NCBI GenBank assembly: GCA_947044365.1
Contig: OX345636.1
Coordinates: forward strand, 7,336,001 to 7,400,000
From: Petrosia ficiformis
Lineage: Eukaryota; Porifera; Demospongiae; Haplosclerida; Petrosiidae
Direction of reading: 5' to 3'
Length of the DNA stretch: 64,000 bases
This document shows, in pieces, positions 32,407 to 46,964 of this stretch. A program made the translations under genes and the position numbers. The notes under the pieces are model-generated. The model was not told the DNA's origin, did not search any database, and saw nothing but the letters and a program-made list of their open reading frames with translations. Positions within the stretch are counted from its first letter, which is position 1, and each line of letters starts with the position of its first letter.

Positions 32407-34250
32407 TCAATTGTAGTCTTGTACTTCATATTCAATTAAATCTGTAGATAATTATAAATAAAAAGTGTAATTTATAATTTCTAATGAACACATGTATCCA
32501 TACCTTCATCTTCACTTTCTTCATTGATTAGGAATGTTTGCTTTGGTAAATACATGTATGAATCCTCCACTTCTAATAATAATAGGTAAGTACATAATAG
32601 TGAGTGTATTAACTATATATGAGTGATGTACATGTATGTACACTATGCATAGTGTGTATGTGTATATACATGTATCAATAGATATTATAATGTGTAAATT
32701 ACCTGCAGCTGGTTGATCTTTGTTTTGACAATTTTCACCACAGAAACAACCAGGACCACATGGATGAGTGGACTTGACACATTTGCATCTTAATGTTTGA
32801 CACCCGGTCTTACAGGAACAGCCATGTGTTAAGAATGCTACACGATTTCTTATTGATTCTAGATTTGCAGGCGAGTCCCATATAACTGAAAGTGTGTTAT
32901 TGTTTGTAGTCCAGCCATAAAAATGAATTGGTAGTGGTTTTATTGTGGACATACTTGCCTGATGCCAATAGTCATTTACCCAGCAGCATCTTTGCCAGTG
33001 CAACCCAAGTGCATCATTTGAGGGTGGCAAGTGGTCCTCAGATATACATCTCTCCCAAATCTTATTTTGTATTTCATCCATCCACTCAAAATGTTGTTGG
33101 TGTATTGTTTTTTCAAAAGAATAAAAAGAATTGTATAGACTCTGAGGAGTTGAATCACCAAATGCACCTTTGTATTTTAAAAAGTACACTGTTCCCACTA
33201 ACCTAATTAGGGCAAGGGTGCTGCTCTCAACATCATTTACGTTTGCTAATGAGCCTGGTGTTATTTCAGTACAGCTAATAAATATTGCGTGTTGGACCGT
33301 TGGTATAATGCTTTTAGAAAAGAACTCTCTTACTGAGCCGAGTAAAAAATGGTGTAATCACATCCATTTGCAACATTAACAGCTTGTATAATAATTTGTC
33401 TTTCTATAACAGGTATGCAAGCCAGGTCTGGATCTGAGCATAATGCAGTTGCAAAAGCCTTCATACTAACCATTTGCATTGCCCTTCCTATACAATTTAA
33501 TTGGATAATGATATCATTATGAGTGCTTTGTGACAGCCCAATGTGATAAACATCTGTATCAGGTGAGAAAATGAGTATTTTCTTTCCAGTAAACTTAGAA
33601 GCATGCAACCATACACGAGTGTCCGCTTCTTCCGCGTTGCTTTTAAATTCTAATTCAATGCCATCATCTTTTACACACCACACTTCATCTCTGTCTACTC
33701 CCTCTCCACTACCAGCCACACAAAATTTCAGGTTTTTCCTTAGTAATTGTATTACATGTACAAGTATACATTCACCCATATAAATTATCAGCTGTCTTTT
33801 ACATTGCCTGCAGTTAACCATTTCTGTCCATTTCTTAGGTATTTTCATGTCATCACTAAACTTCAGGTGTTTGTGATTATCCCTAGTATGATCATCTCTG
33901 CGACTTCTCTCAATACACTTTGGGTGCTCTTCTATTCTATTTGGATCATCAAATACTAGGTGAATCTCCATTGCACCAGACCTAATGTACCAAACTATGT
34001 ACCGTTTAATAAGAAATACAATGTATTCACATAGTTTTGAATGGATCCGTAGAGGCATTGTATTAATTAAAAACATCCCTTCTAGGATAACTATGTCTGG
34101 TAGCCAACCAGTTGGAAATGTATCGATGAAAACATTATCCTTGTATCTATTTCGATAGGAGGATGTTACCAAACTCTTGTTTCCTTTATTAGGAATTCCT
34201 GTTTCTGTCGCAATAGCACGTAGTAATTCAACGTACTGTTCACCTTGTGG
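32407..34250 (-). CDS. EEADTR/SPDTDV-domain protein with C-terminal CXC cysteine-rich domain
   Basis: Minus-strand pieces: about 33333-34250, 32703-33332, 32504-32572 and 32407-32441 (stop TGA). The last three join in phase 1. The N-terminal part reads WLPDIVILEGMFLINTMPLR, EIHLVFDDPNRIEEHPK, SNAEEADTRVWLHA and IFSPDTDVYHIGL. This EEADTR plus DTDV pattern is common in invertebrate transposon-linked proteins and may be nuclease-like. The C-terminal part has ALGLHWQRCCWV, then GCSCKTGCQTLRCKCVK and CGPGCFCGENCQN, a tesmin/TSO1-like CXC repeat. Such repeats bind DNA in other proteins. A reading-frame change lies near 33332-33345: the upstream frame stops at 33330 just after GCDYTIFYSA, while the next frame continues SVREFFSKS. 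A 59-nt GTAAGA..TTATTAG intron (33275-33333) would also restore frame. Upstream an in-frame TAA at 34252 blocks extension. It is a gene with an error or small intron, or a young pseudogene. Confidence 0.65.
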
Positions 34251-34399
34251 TAGTTATAAAGCATTTGCACGGGTTTGTGCATAAAGCAGTCTTAACTTCA
34301 GAAGAACAACAAGACATATCTGAACAAAACTGCTACTGTATTACAGCTATTGCTAGTAAACAATTACATCAAATCAAACACAATAGAGATAGTCCTTAC

Positions 34400-34560
34400 T
34401 TATGAATGTTGTTGTGAATGTTTCTCTGAACGTTCTCTTGAATGTTCTTCTGAAAGTTTCTCTGAAGTGTGGACAGGAAGCTGGTGTAGATATGCGTTCA
34501 GGAAAACATTCAGAGAAACGTTCTCTTCCGTTAAAAAAGCTTCTTCCAAAAAGTTCACAA
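34400..34560. repeat. Short palindromic minisatellite
   Basis: About a dozen degenerate 12-13-bp units of GTTTCTCTGAAC / GTTCTCTTGAAT type on the left, with the inverse (AGAGAAACGTTCTC) on the right near 34505-34530. The result is a self-complementary Arg/Phe/Thr-rich reading that I do not call as a gene. Confidence 0.5.
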
Positions 34561-34625
34561 GAACGTTCATAGCTGCTTCGCTTATTTTTGTTGCATTTGG
34601 CAGTCTGTTCCAGTCCTGATCCCAA

Positions 34626-35330
34626 TCAGAATTAGAATTAGTCTCGCTGAGCCTGATCAGTATATAGTGAACATGTGTTTGTCAGCACGTGGAGCACGAT
34701 GGTAATACTGAGAACAAGTGAAAAAGAGTTAAGTTAGTTATGAATGAGCTCATATTAAATTTTAATCATCTCATGATTTTCCATGTAATGATGAGGCATT
34801 TATGATTATAGTGATTTGATCATGTGACTGTTTGTTTGTTATATTTTATGTGCTATATTATAACACTGGGTCTTAATTTATTCTTGATATTCCCCCTTCA
34901 TATAACATCCCCTTGATGTGATATACCTTTCATATAACCTCAGCATTCCGGTGGGCTTGATGAAAGAATACATTCTCGAGTCACAAACCAGCTAGTATAA
35001 AGCTGCATGTTTGTAGCTTGTGTAGTGGAACTATAATAACTGTTCTATGTGAGATATATATACATGTATAGTTCTGTAAACATTAATGGTCTATGTTAAC
35101 ACTTGTTTGATTACATGAGTTTCAATACAATATTAATTATGCTCCTGAGATTATATCTAGTACATATGTATATACATGTATGTATATGTATAAAGTACAT
35201 CCCATAATCAAGAATGGAATATCTCATAGTAATTTGGATATTACGTGTATAAACTTGTATGCACGGTATTTTTTTTGTGAAAGTAAGAAACATGTGTTGT
35301 TTTCACAGATGTTAGACATTATAATATACA
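34626..35330. other. Intergenic, no gene supported
   Basis: AT-rich sequence, with ACATGTA words common near 35040-35190. No exon, repeat family or RNA gene is recognised. Confidence 0.5.
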
Positions 35331-36299
35331 CCAGGTTATACTATGATATATGTTTGTCTACGTCTATTGCTAGCATGCTTGGCACATGAATTTTCATGTA
35401 GCTAATATTTCTAAACCATTCTAAATTTTCTAAGTGTCGTTTCATCTGTGCTACATGTACATTGTGTTGTAGCTTGCTGAGCACATGATTTTCCATGTAC
35501 ATGTACTTGTATAATATATGCTGTGTCTTTCACCTTATAACAGGCATGAATTACGAACTATTTTTTCTTAGCTGTTAATACTAATGTATGCTATGTGTGA
35601 ATTTATTGATAATAGTTTCACTCCTCAATCATAGGGGATATATGGTGTGTAATGAACATGTTGAATGACCCTATAATATTTATTATAATGATAAGCTTTA
35701 TTCTTATCTAAAATACTCTCTTACTAAAATGTAATAATAAGCAAATTACAAGTCAATGACATAATTACATATCTAATTATTATCTCCAACTAATCAATAT
35801 ATTAAATCATTATGAATATAATTAAGTTTTTCTTATGATTGTTGATTAATGATTTGTCATTGAGTATATTGTGTCAAAATTCCAACAAACATCTTGTAAA
35901 CATGTACAGTATTACTATGAATTTATTTTCATAGCATCTCAGATTTACCTGTTTTATATGTAATTAAAAATAATTACGTGTACTTCATTGTAGGACTGGT
36001 TAATTAAAGGGTGTGGCACATGATTACATGACAGATTTATAAATATTGTATTATATATCAATAAAATAAGAATGAAGATAGTATTTTACTTCAAAGTACA
36101 TGTACATGTATGTAGGAATGGATTACAAAAAAGTATGCAAACATGTAATTTCATGATGGATTGAGAGAAGGGCAATGAAATTAAGAAGTTCCACATACAA
36201 ACTCTAGCATTCAGTATCTTTCCTTCAAATATACATGTATATTTCTGTTACTTTGTTTATGTCCGCGTAGTGATGTCACAATTCATTTCCATCATTATT

Positions 36300-36300
<1 letters not shown>

Positions 36301-36361
<61 letters not shown>
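36301..36361 (+). repeat. (CT)n microsatellite
   Basis: About 60 bp of uninterrupted CT, on the first copy of the segmental duplication. The second copy has only a short interrupted version near 38761-38789. Confidence 0.95.
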
Positions 36362-36365
<4 letters not shown>

Positions 36366-37741
36366 TATTATTCTTTTTGAAGATTGGTTTTGAGGTGGTT
36401 GTCCTAGAATCCTTGTTGGTGCCATGTCCTCACTGTTCTAATTGCTTAACTCCTGGACCCATGTGGGTGGCATGACCAAATGTGGAACACGTGGTTAGCC
36501 GGTATTTAGTAATATTGTTGTAATTTTCTTTTGTTGTGACCGATATCAAAATTGCCAATTATTTGAATGACTGTACAATATTACACTTAAATTGTGATAG
36601 GTTTAGAATGTACTACACCTGACATGTACTATGCTTAGAACATACTACGCTTGCCTAGCTTAAATCATGGAAGATGGTATTAAGCTAGTATAAATAATTA
36701 TACTAATAGTATTATCATTATTATTATTATATGGACACTGGATGAGTGGGGAGAGTTGGCTACCCATCAAAGATCATTAACCCACCATTCCCAGTTCTCA
36801 AGACTGGACATTCAGTGTTCCATTTTTACTTCGCAATTTCTAAGCCATTGTGGTTGCTCATTTTCTAAGCCATTGTGGCTGATTATTATTTTTCTGAGTT
36901 GCTGTAATACATTCTAAGCCCTTTGCGCCTCTGCTTAATGAATTTTGTAAGCCATTGTGGCTGCTGGTTTGTTAGTAATTTGTCTACACCTATTGCTAGC
37001 ATGCTAGGCACATGAATTTTCATGTACACATAATGTTTCTAAACCATTCTAAATTTTTAATATATACATGTACATGCATACATGTGATGTGCAGTGTTGT
37101 CCCCAGAGTAATAACTATTACATAATAAATTGTGGGTGTGGTTAATTTATACTTGTGCTGTACATAACCAGGCTGTTATGCTGGAAAGCACAGCTAGTGC
37201 AGTTAGTAATACTGTTGGGCTTGAAGCTTCCTTTAGTACTATTATGAAATGGACAATATTATAAAGTTACATATCATAGTAATAAATGACCACCTTATTA
37301 AAAAATATTTCTGGGAAGAATCCTCATGATGTGATCTGTGTTGTTTCCTCTGTGCTTGCTCACTTAGTACATAATTTTCCATGTACTTGTACATGTAGTT
37401 GTATACTATTTGCTGTGACTTCACCTTATATCAGACATGAATTAGCATTTGTATAACTTTGCTCTCTTTTCTTATCTGCATGTTTATGCAATGTGTATGC
37501 TATTACAAACGAGTGCCGTCAGGATGGGACCCTCGCCTACGTGGCAAGGTAATACAAACTATAATTTTTTTCGAAATATAATATGCCAAAAGATTATAAT
37601 TATCATTGCTCGTTTGTATGGTCATATAATAATGAGAATGTTTACTTCAGATAGTTTAGTTTATGTATAAAACATATTAAGTTATAAAACCGCACTGGCA
37701 TGTTAGTTTTTATAATAATATTATAATAGATATATATATAC

Positions 37742-37933
37742 ATATATGTCATGATACGGCGAAACATCAAAGTAAACCACAGGGATATATATATGATATA
37801 GCACTGCGGTCAGATATAGCACCTGCCGTCGAAACAGACTACAAGAAAACAACACTTACCTTCTCCAAAGTGCCGACAAAAAGGTAGGAGAAGCGTGAGA
37901 CATCAACAAAGGTTTCGCTGTATCATGACATAT
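37742..37933. mobile_element. 190-bp MITE
   Basis: ATATGTCATGATAC-GCGAAAC at the left end and its inverse (GTTTCGC-GTATCATGACATAT) at 37912-37933. Non-coding. It lies in the part of the duplication block that the first copy lacks. Confidence 0.75.
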
Positions 37934-38411
37934 ATTGGTTATGTCTCATGCTGTGACGAAAGAAGAAAGAAAGATCCTCAATTCGTCTTGTGAAATATTC
38001 CACAAAGACAGCATAGACAGGTCCTCAAAACTGCTGACGTTCGAGTAACGTGCACAGCACATGACTTTGAAAATTTGAAATAGGCGGAGTTTGAAAGTAA
38101 TGGAGAATGCTTGGAGCCAGTACTCGATGTTGTAGCAACCACTACCCAAATTTTGTTTGCTTTTATGTAGTGCTTTGCTAGCGATAGTCATGATACAGGA
38201 GTAGTTATGTTTTGATGTGTCCAGATGCCTCCACGAGTCTTCTCAAGTCTGGAAACAGTAACCGTGAGTTATAAACATTGTGATAACTTTATAACCGAAA
38301 GGTTTAAGAAGAATTCCTACGTACGTTATTTTTTTTTCCTTGTATAATTTGAAGTCTACCAGTACCCCTTTTGAAATGTCAATGTTTTTATTTTTCCAGA
38401 AAAATTGCTAA

Positions 38412-38434
38412 CACACACACACACACACACACAA
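38412..38434 (+). repeat. (AC)n microsatellite
   Basis: A run of about eleven AC dinucleotides, followed by AAACACACAGAC. Confidence 0.9.
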
Positions 38435-39420
38435 ACACACAGACAAAACGATTACCGTACCCTTCCGCCTATGCTACGCGGAGAGGGTAATAATAACAGA
38501 TTCACTCCTCAATCCCAAAGGATGGGCTATGATGTTTAATAAAACATGTTGAAAGACCATATCAGAGAGTATGGTAGTGCTCTCTGTATAGGGATGGCAT
38601 GGAAAACATTGGCCAACATGCAAGGTCATGATACATAGATGGTGCCTGAGAAGCAAAATTAAATTAACAAGTTCCACCTAATAACTGTAGCATTCAACAT
38701 CTTTTCTTCAGTATAATAATGCGTATGTTACTTTGTTTCTGTCGATTTCCACCATTATTAGTCTCTCTACCTCTCTTTCTCTCTCTAGGTTGTTGATCAT
38801 ATAAATGTTCTTGTTGAAGATTGATTTTCAGTTGTTCAACCTACAATCTTTGTTGTGCCATGTCCTCACTGTTCTAATAGCTTACCTTCTGGACCTATAC
38901 CTTTGTTACAATCTTCTCCCAAGCTTCACCCTTCAAATGAAGACCAAGGTAATATTATTATTTTATCGTGCTCTACTATAATCTGGAACTTGCCTTCATA
39001 AAGGATGAAGGCAAGGTCTCTTGTATATGAACATACATGTAATGTTGCAATTATTTACATGTACATGTAATTTTATAAACTTACTTCATTTAGTCATATT
39101 TGGTTGGTTGATATTAAGCATCACTTAAAGTACATTATGTAAATACGTGTTGAGATATGCTATAAGCTTTTTTAGAGTACACCTCAAATGTTGCAACTAT
39201 TATAATGTGTGAGAGTAAGGTGCTTTAACTCATTTATAGTGATTCATACATGATTACCAAGTTTTCACATAACATACACAATGTACATATTCAATACAGG
39301 AAATACAAAACTGTCAGACCTTTCATACACAAACACATTCTACTGTTCTGTATATACATTGTATAATACTGTGTTGTACTGTACTATATCATGTTGCACT
39401 ATACTGTACTATACTAGGCA

Positions 39421-41473
39421 ATTCTTATTATAGTGTCCTCTTTTTACATGTACATGTTCATATCATATACATGTAGTCTAATACAAACCTCATTTTACAT
39501 TTATATGTACACATCATATAATACACACCTCATTGTACATTTACATGTACATACATCAAACATCTGTATAGTATATGTAAATATAAAATGAGGGGTGTAT
39601 TAGACTATATGATATGTACATGTAAATGTAAAATGAGGGGTGTATTAGACTATATGATATGTACATGTAAATGTAAAATGAGGGGTGTATTAGACTACAT
39701 TTGTATATGATATGTACATGTAAATGTAAAATGAGGGGTGTATTAGACTATATGATATGTACATGTAAATATAAAATGAGGGGTGTATTAGACTATATGA
39801 TATGTACTTGTTCATGTAAATATAAAATGAGGGGTGTATTAGACTATATGATATGTACTTGTTCATGTAAATGTAAAATGAGGGGTGTATTAGACTATAT
39901 GATATGTACTTGTTCATGTAAATGTAAAATGAGGGGTGTATTAGACTATATGATATGTACATGTAAATGTAAAATGAGGGGTGTATTAGACTATATGATA
40001 TGTACTTGTTCATGTACATGTAAATGTAAAATGAGGGGTGTATTAGACTATATGATATGTACATGTAAATATAAAATGAGGGGTGTATTAGACTATATGA
40101 TATGTACTTGTTCATGTAAATGTAAAATGAGGGATGTATTAGACTATATGATGTGTACATGGTAATGTAAAATGAGGGATGTATTAGACTATATGATATG
40201 TACATATGAGGGTGTATTAGACTATATGATATGTACATATGAGGGTGTATTAGACTATATGATATGTACTTGTTCATGTAAATATAAAATGAGGGGTGTA
40301 TTAGACTATATGATATGTACTTGTTCATGTAAATGTAAAATGAGGGGTGTATTAGACTATATGATATGTACTTGTTCATGTAAATGTAAAATGAGGGGTG
40401 TATTAGACTATATGATATGTACATGTAAATGTAAAATGAGGGGTGTATTAGATATGTACTTGTTCATGTAAATGTAAAATGAGGGATGTATTAGACTATA
40501 TGATGTGTACATGGTAATGTAAAATGAGGGATGTATTAGACTATATGATATGTACATATGAGGGTGTATTAGACTATATGATATGTACATATGAGGGTGT
40601 ATTAGACTATATGATATGTACTTGTTCATGTAAATATAAAATGAGGGGTGTATTAGACTATATGATATGTACTTGTTCATGTAAATGTAAAATGAGGGGT
40701 GTATTAGACTATATGATATGTACTTGTTCATGTAAATGTAAAATGAGGGGTGTATTAGACTATATGATATGTACATGTAAATGTAAAATGAGGGGTGTAT
40801 TAGATATGTACTTGTTCATGTAAATGTAAAATGAGGGATGTATTAGACTATATGATGTGTACATGGTAATGTAAAATGAGGGATGTATTAGACTATATGA
40901 TATGTACATATGAGGGTGTATTAGACTATATGATATGTACATATGAGGATGTATTAGACTATATGATATGTACTTGTTCATGTAAATATAAAATGAGGGG
41001 TGTATTAGACTATATGATATGTACTTGTTCATGTAAATGTAAAATGAGGGGTGTATTAGACTATATGATATGTACTTGTTCATGTAAATGTAAAATGAGG
41101 GGTGTATTAGACTATATGATATGTACATGTAAATATAAAATGAGGGGTGTATTAGACTATATGATATGTACTTGTTCATGTAAATGTAAAATGAGGGATG
41201 TATTAGACTATATGATGTGTACATGGTAATGTAAAATGAGGGATGTATTAGACTATATGATATGTACATATGAGGGTGTATTAGACTATATGATATGTAC
41301 ATATGAGGGTGTATTAGACTATATGATATGTACATGTACATGTAAATGTAAAATGAGGGTGTATTAGACTATATGATATGTACATGGTAATGTAAAATGA
41401 AGGGTGTATTAGACTATATGATATGTACATGTAAATGTAAAATGAGGGGTGTATTACACTATATGATATGTAC
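39421..41473 (+). repeat. Satellite S1: 45-bp tandem array with 352-bp higher-order period
   Basis: The basic unit is 45 bp and contains GTAAATGTAAAATGAGGGG and GTATTAGACTATATGATATG. Variants differ by inserts such as TGTTCATG or by shorter TACATATGAGG forms. The marker variant GATGTGTACATGGTAATG recurs at 40150, 40502, 40854 and 41214, a 352-bp higher-order repeat with a last step of 360. The first 130 bp (39430-39560) holds units in the opposite orientation (CCTCATTTTACATT), so the array begins with an inversion. The open frames in it are periodic and follow from 45 being a multiple of three. Confidence 0.92.
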
Positions 41474-41545
41474 TAGTGCTGACCAGGGTTACTTGAATGC
41501 CTAAATACCCGACTTTAAATTCAGTACCTGGATCCAAAATCATTA

Positions 41546-42158
<613 letters not shown>

Positions 42159-43180
42159 TCATATAAAACATGCAGCCATGACTGCAGGTTGCTGATATTG
42201 CACTACTTCTAGCATTTCATAGGTAGAATTCCATCTTGTTGCTACACATTGCTTAAGACAAATCCTGGCAATGCCAAAAGAAACCTGTTCTGTTTTCAAA
42301 GCATCTGAAGATACGGTGGAATGTCTGAAGTGAGCCACTACTAACTTTTTGATACGAACTATTAATTCTCGTACAGGTGTCACTTTGTTTAAGGCATCAT
42401 CGATTGCTAATTGAAGGGTGTGCCCTGCACACTGCAGATGGAATGTGAAGTGGGCTGCAAGTTCCATTGCCAAGTTCATATCGGCAGAATTGTCATACAC
42501 AGTAGTAAATACAGTTTCGGAAATTTCAAAGAGTTCCATAGCTGATTGTATGCATGCAGCTATATTAATAGCTGTGTGTCTCTCTTCAAAATGCTCAGCC
42601 TTTAGTACAAAATTCTTCAACTCCCAGGTTTCAGTAATAAATTGAGCAGTTAGCGCTACATATGATGTTGTAGTACGACTTGTCCACAAGTCAATAGTCA
42701 AACTTATGAATTTACCATCCTTAGGAAGGGCAGGCTGTTACTTGAGGAAGGAGATCCTTGTATCTTTTCTCGGTATACCTAACAATGGTTTGACGGCTAG
42801 GAAGTTTAAAAGTTAGGCTCAATTGAACGTCTAAAACCCTCATTACTAACAACAGAAAATGGGCACAAGTCATGAGTAATCATTTCACTGTTAAGTGTAG
42901 TGAGCATTAGGCTTTTTTCTCTAGAGCACAGCCTCGTATGTGCAACAACTGACTTGAAACCACAATCAAGGAGACTACTCTGGGTCTTTTTTACACCTTC
43001 TGCAGCATTCGTTAATTCTTCTGAATGAAGTCCCTGAAGATGTTTGAGTAAGGTGCTAGTGCTGGAGCCCATCTGTTTCAAGCATAACACACATGTTGCA
43101 TTGTTCTTCTCCTTATTTTCTTTAAAAAAGCGTCAAACAACACTCGTTTTCTTTGCCTTACTTTGATTTGCTGTTGCCAT
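42159..43180 (-). pseudogene. hAT transposase (BED finger plus partial catalytic region)
   Basis: The ATG at 43180 starts MATANQSKAKKTSVV, followed by an in-frame TGA where the family usually has Trp, then FFKEN, CVLC and TLLKHLQGLH, the C-x2-C..H BED finger. The frame changes near 42806 (to KLPSRQTIVRYTEKRYKDLL) and again near 42725 (to LPKDGKFIS). It then continues TIDLWTSRTTTSYVALTAQF, TVYDNSADMNLAMELA, LQCAGHTLQLAID and CVATRWNSTYEMLE, which are standard hAT catalytic-domain blocks. It stops at 42159, so the C-terminal dimerisation region is lost. It cannot encode an active protein. Confidence 0.88.
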
Positions 43181-46100
43181 GCCTGACAATGTGGACACTA
43201 TACTTGTAAACGCCCACAAATCAATTTTGATTTACGTACATATACATCTGGAAGAAGTTTGGTTGACGTTGCAAACGTTAAAGTTCAATGGCGAGTAAAC
43301 AATGCGATGTGCTAAGTATCCAGGTAGCTGCTAATTTTAAAAGTTTGGTTACTCGGCTCCAAATTTTGTACCTGTGGCCAGCACTAATGTACGATAATAA
43401 CGATATAGTGATATTTTCATCATTTACTTTATTATCTATCATCATGATATACATACACTTGTGTATCCACATGTGTATTAGACTGATCATGATATACACA
43501 CACTTGTGTATGCACATGTGTATTAGACTGATCATGATATACATACACTTGTGTATCCACATGTGTATTAGCCTGATCATGATATACATACACTTGTGTA
43601 TGCACATGTGTATTAGAGTGATCATGATATACATACACTTGTGTATGCACATGTGTATTGGACTGATCATGATATACATACACTTGTGTATGCACATGTG
43701 TATTAGACTGATCATGATATACATACACTTGTGTATCCACATGTGTATTAGACTGATCATGATATACATACACTTGTGTATCCACATGTGTATTAGACTG
43801 ATCATGATATACATACACTTGTGTATGCACATGTGTATTAGACTGATCATGATATACATACACTTGTGTATGCACATGTGTATTAGACTGATCATGATAT
43901 ACATACACTTGTGTATGCACATGTGTATTAGACTGATCATGATATACATACACTTGTGTATCCACATGTGTATTAGACTGATCATGATATACATGTACAT
44001 ACACTTGTGTATGCACATGTGTATTAGACTGATCATGATATACATGTGTACATACACTTGTGTATGCACATGTGTATTAGACTGAACATGATATACATAC
44101 ACTTGTGTATGCACATGTGTATTAGACTGATCATGATATAAATACACTTGTGTATCCACATGTGTATTAGACTGAACATTATATACACACACTTGTGTAT
44201 GCACATGTGTATTAGACTGATCATGATATACATACACTTGTGTATCCACATGTGTATTAGACTGATCATGATATCAATACACTTGTGTATGCACATGTGT
44301 GATCATGATATACAATGTACATGTGTACATACACTTGTGTATGCACATGTGTATTAGCCTGAACATAATATACATACACTTGTGTATGCACATGTGTATT
44401 AGACTGATCATGATATAAATACACTTGTGTATCCACATGTGTATTAGACTGAACATGATATACACACACTTGTGTATGCACATGTGTATTAGACTGATCA
44501 TGATATACATACACTTGTGTATGCACATGTGTATTAGACTGATCATGATATACATACACTTGTGTATGCACATGTGTATTAGACTGATCGTGATATATAT
44601 ACACTTGTGTATGCACATGTGTATTAGACTGATCATGATATACATGTACATACACTTGTGTATACACATGTGTATTAGAGTGATCATGATATACATACAC
44701 TTGTGTATGCACATGTGTATTAGACTGATCATAATATACATACACTTGTGTATCCACATGTGTATTCGACTGATCATGATATACATACACTTGTGTATCC
44801 ACATGTGTATTAGCCTGATCATGATATACATACACTTGTGTATGCACATGTGTATTAGACTGATCATGATATACATACACTTGTGTATGCACATGTATAT
44901 TAGACTGATCATGATATACATACACTTGTGTATGCACATGTGTATTAGACTGATCATGATATACATGTGTACATACACTTGTGTATGCACATGTGTATTA
45001 GACTGAACATGATATACATACACTTGTGTATGCACATGTGTATTAGACTGAACATGATATACACACACTTGTGTATGCACATGTGTATTAGACTGATCAT
45101 GATATAAATACACTTGTGTATCCACATGTGTATTAGACTGAACATGATATACACACACTTGTGTATGCACATATGTATTAGACTGATCATGATATAAATA
45201 CACTTGTGTATCCACATGTGTATTAGACTGAACATGATATACATACACTTGTGTATCCACATGTGTATTAGACTGAACATGATATACATACACTTGTGTA
45301 TCCACATGTGTATTAGCCTGATCATGATATACATACACTTGTGTATGCACATGTGTATTAGACTGATCATGATATACATACACTTGTGTATGCACATGTG
45401 TATTAGACTGATCATGATATACATACACTTGTGTATGCACATGTGTATTAGACTGATCATGATATACATGTGTACATACACTTGTGTATGCACATGTGTA
45501 TTAGACTGATCATGATATACACACACTTGTGTATGCACATGTGTATTAGACTGATCATGATATACATACACTTGTGTATGCACATGTGTATTAGACTGAT
45601 CATGATATACATACACTTGTGTATGCACATGTGTATTAGACTGATCGTGATATATATACACTTGTGTATGCACATGTGTATTAGACTGATCATGATATAC
45701 ATACACTTGTGTATCCACATGTGTATTAGACTGATCATGATATACATACACTTGTGTATGCACATGTGTATTAGACTGATCGTGAGATATATACACTTGT
45801 GTATCCACATGTGTATTAGACTGAACATGATATACACACACTTGTGTATGCACATGTGTATTACACTGATCATGATATACATACACTTGTGTATGCACAT
45901 GTGTATTAGACTGATCGTGATATATATACACTTGTGTATGCACATGTGTATTAGACTGATCATGATATACATGTACATACACTTGTGTATACACATGTGT
46001 ATTAGAGTGATCATGATATACATACACTTGTGTATGCACATGTGTATTAGACTGATCATGATATACATACACTTGTGCATGCACATGTGTATTAGACTGA

Positions 46101-46964
46101 TCATGATATACATACACTTGTGTATGCACATGTGTATTAGACTGATCATGATATACATGTACATACACTTGTGTATCCACATGTGTATTAGACTGATCAT
46201 TTTATACATACACTTGTGTATGCACATGTGTATTAGACTGATCATGATATACATACACTTCTGTATCCACATGTGTATTAGCCTGATCATGATATACATA
46301 CACTTGTGTATGCACATGTGTATTAGACTGATCATGATATACATACACTTGTGTATGCACATGTGTATTAGACTGATCATGATATACATACACTTGTGTA
46401 TGCACATGTGTATTAGACTGATCAGGATATACATGTACATACACTTGTGTATGCACATGTGTATTAGACTGATCATGATATACATAAACTTGTGTATGCA
46501 CATGTGTATTAGACTGATCATGATATACATACACTTGTGTATGCACATGTGTATTAGACTGATCATGATATACATACACTTGTGTATGCACATGTGTATT
46601 AGACTGATCATGATATACATGTGTACATACACTTGTGTATGCACATGTGTATTAGACTGAACATGATATACATACACTTGTGTATGCACATGTGTATTAG
46701 ACTGATCATGATATAAATACACTTGTGTATCCACATGTGTATTAGACTGAACATGATATACACACACTTGTGTATGCACATGTGTATTAGACTGATCATG
46801 ATATACATACACTTGTGTATCCACATGTGTATTAGACTGATCATGATATAAATACACTTGTGTATGCACATGTGTATTAGACTGATCATGATATACATGT
46901 GTACATACACTTGTGTATGCACATGTGTATTTGACTGAACATAATATACATACACTTGTGTATG

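Larger units (their letters stand above)
35340..38910 (+). repeat. Diverged direct segmental duplication (35.3-36.5 kb and 37.0-38.9 kb)
   Basis: Collinear matching blocks: 35345-35430 with 36970-37050 (ATTGCTAGCATGCT-GGCACATGAATTTTCATGTA), 35465-35560 with 37350-37450, 35615-35690 with 38495-38570 (TTCACTCCTCAATC), and 36165-36455 with 38650-38890 (ATTATTAGTCTCTC, TGCCATGTCCTCACTGTTCTAAT). The second copy is expanded at 37.45-38.48 kb by other sequence. A quarter-kilobase of short AAGCCATTGTGGCTG repeats (36838-36970) lies between the copies. No coding content is seen. Confidence 0.75.

Noticed and set aside
34252..34330. Cys-rich upstream reading (CCSSEVKTALCTNPCKCF) as first exon of the EEADTR/CXC gene
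   Set aside because: It is in a different frame from the gene. The frame that continues the gene contains a TAA at 34252, so no join is supported.
34374..34625. Arg/Phe/Thr-rich frame (FRETFRRTFKRTF)
   Set aside because: It is a translation of the 12-13-bp minisatellite and is open on both strands.
37505..38490. Possible transposon bounded by CCTCGCCTACGTGGC and TATGCTACGCGGAG stretches
   Set aside because: The two stretches do not align well enough as inverted repeats and no target duplication is visible.
39690..41341. Long periodic frames over satellite S1 (YISYSLIHPSFYIYM and MRGVLDYMICTC repeats)
   Set aside because: Same cause as in S2; the repeats are non-coding tandem DNA.
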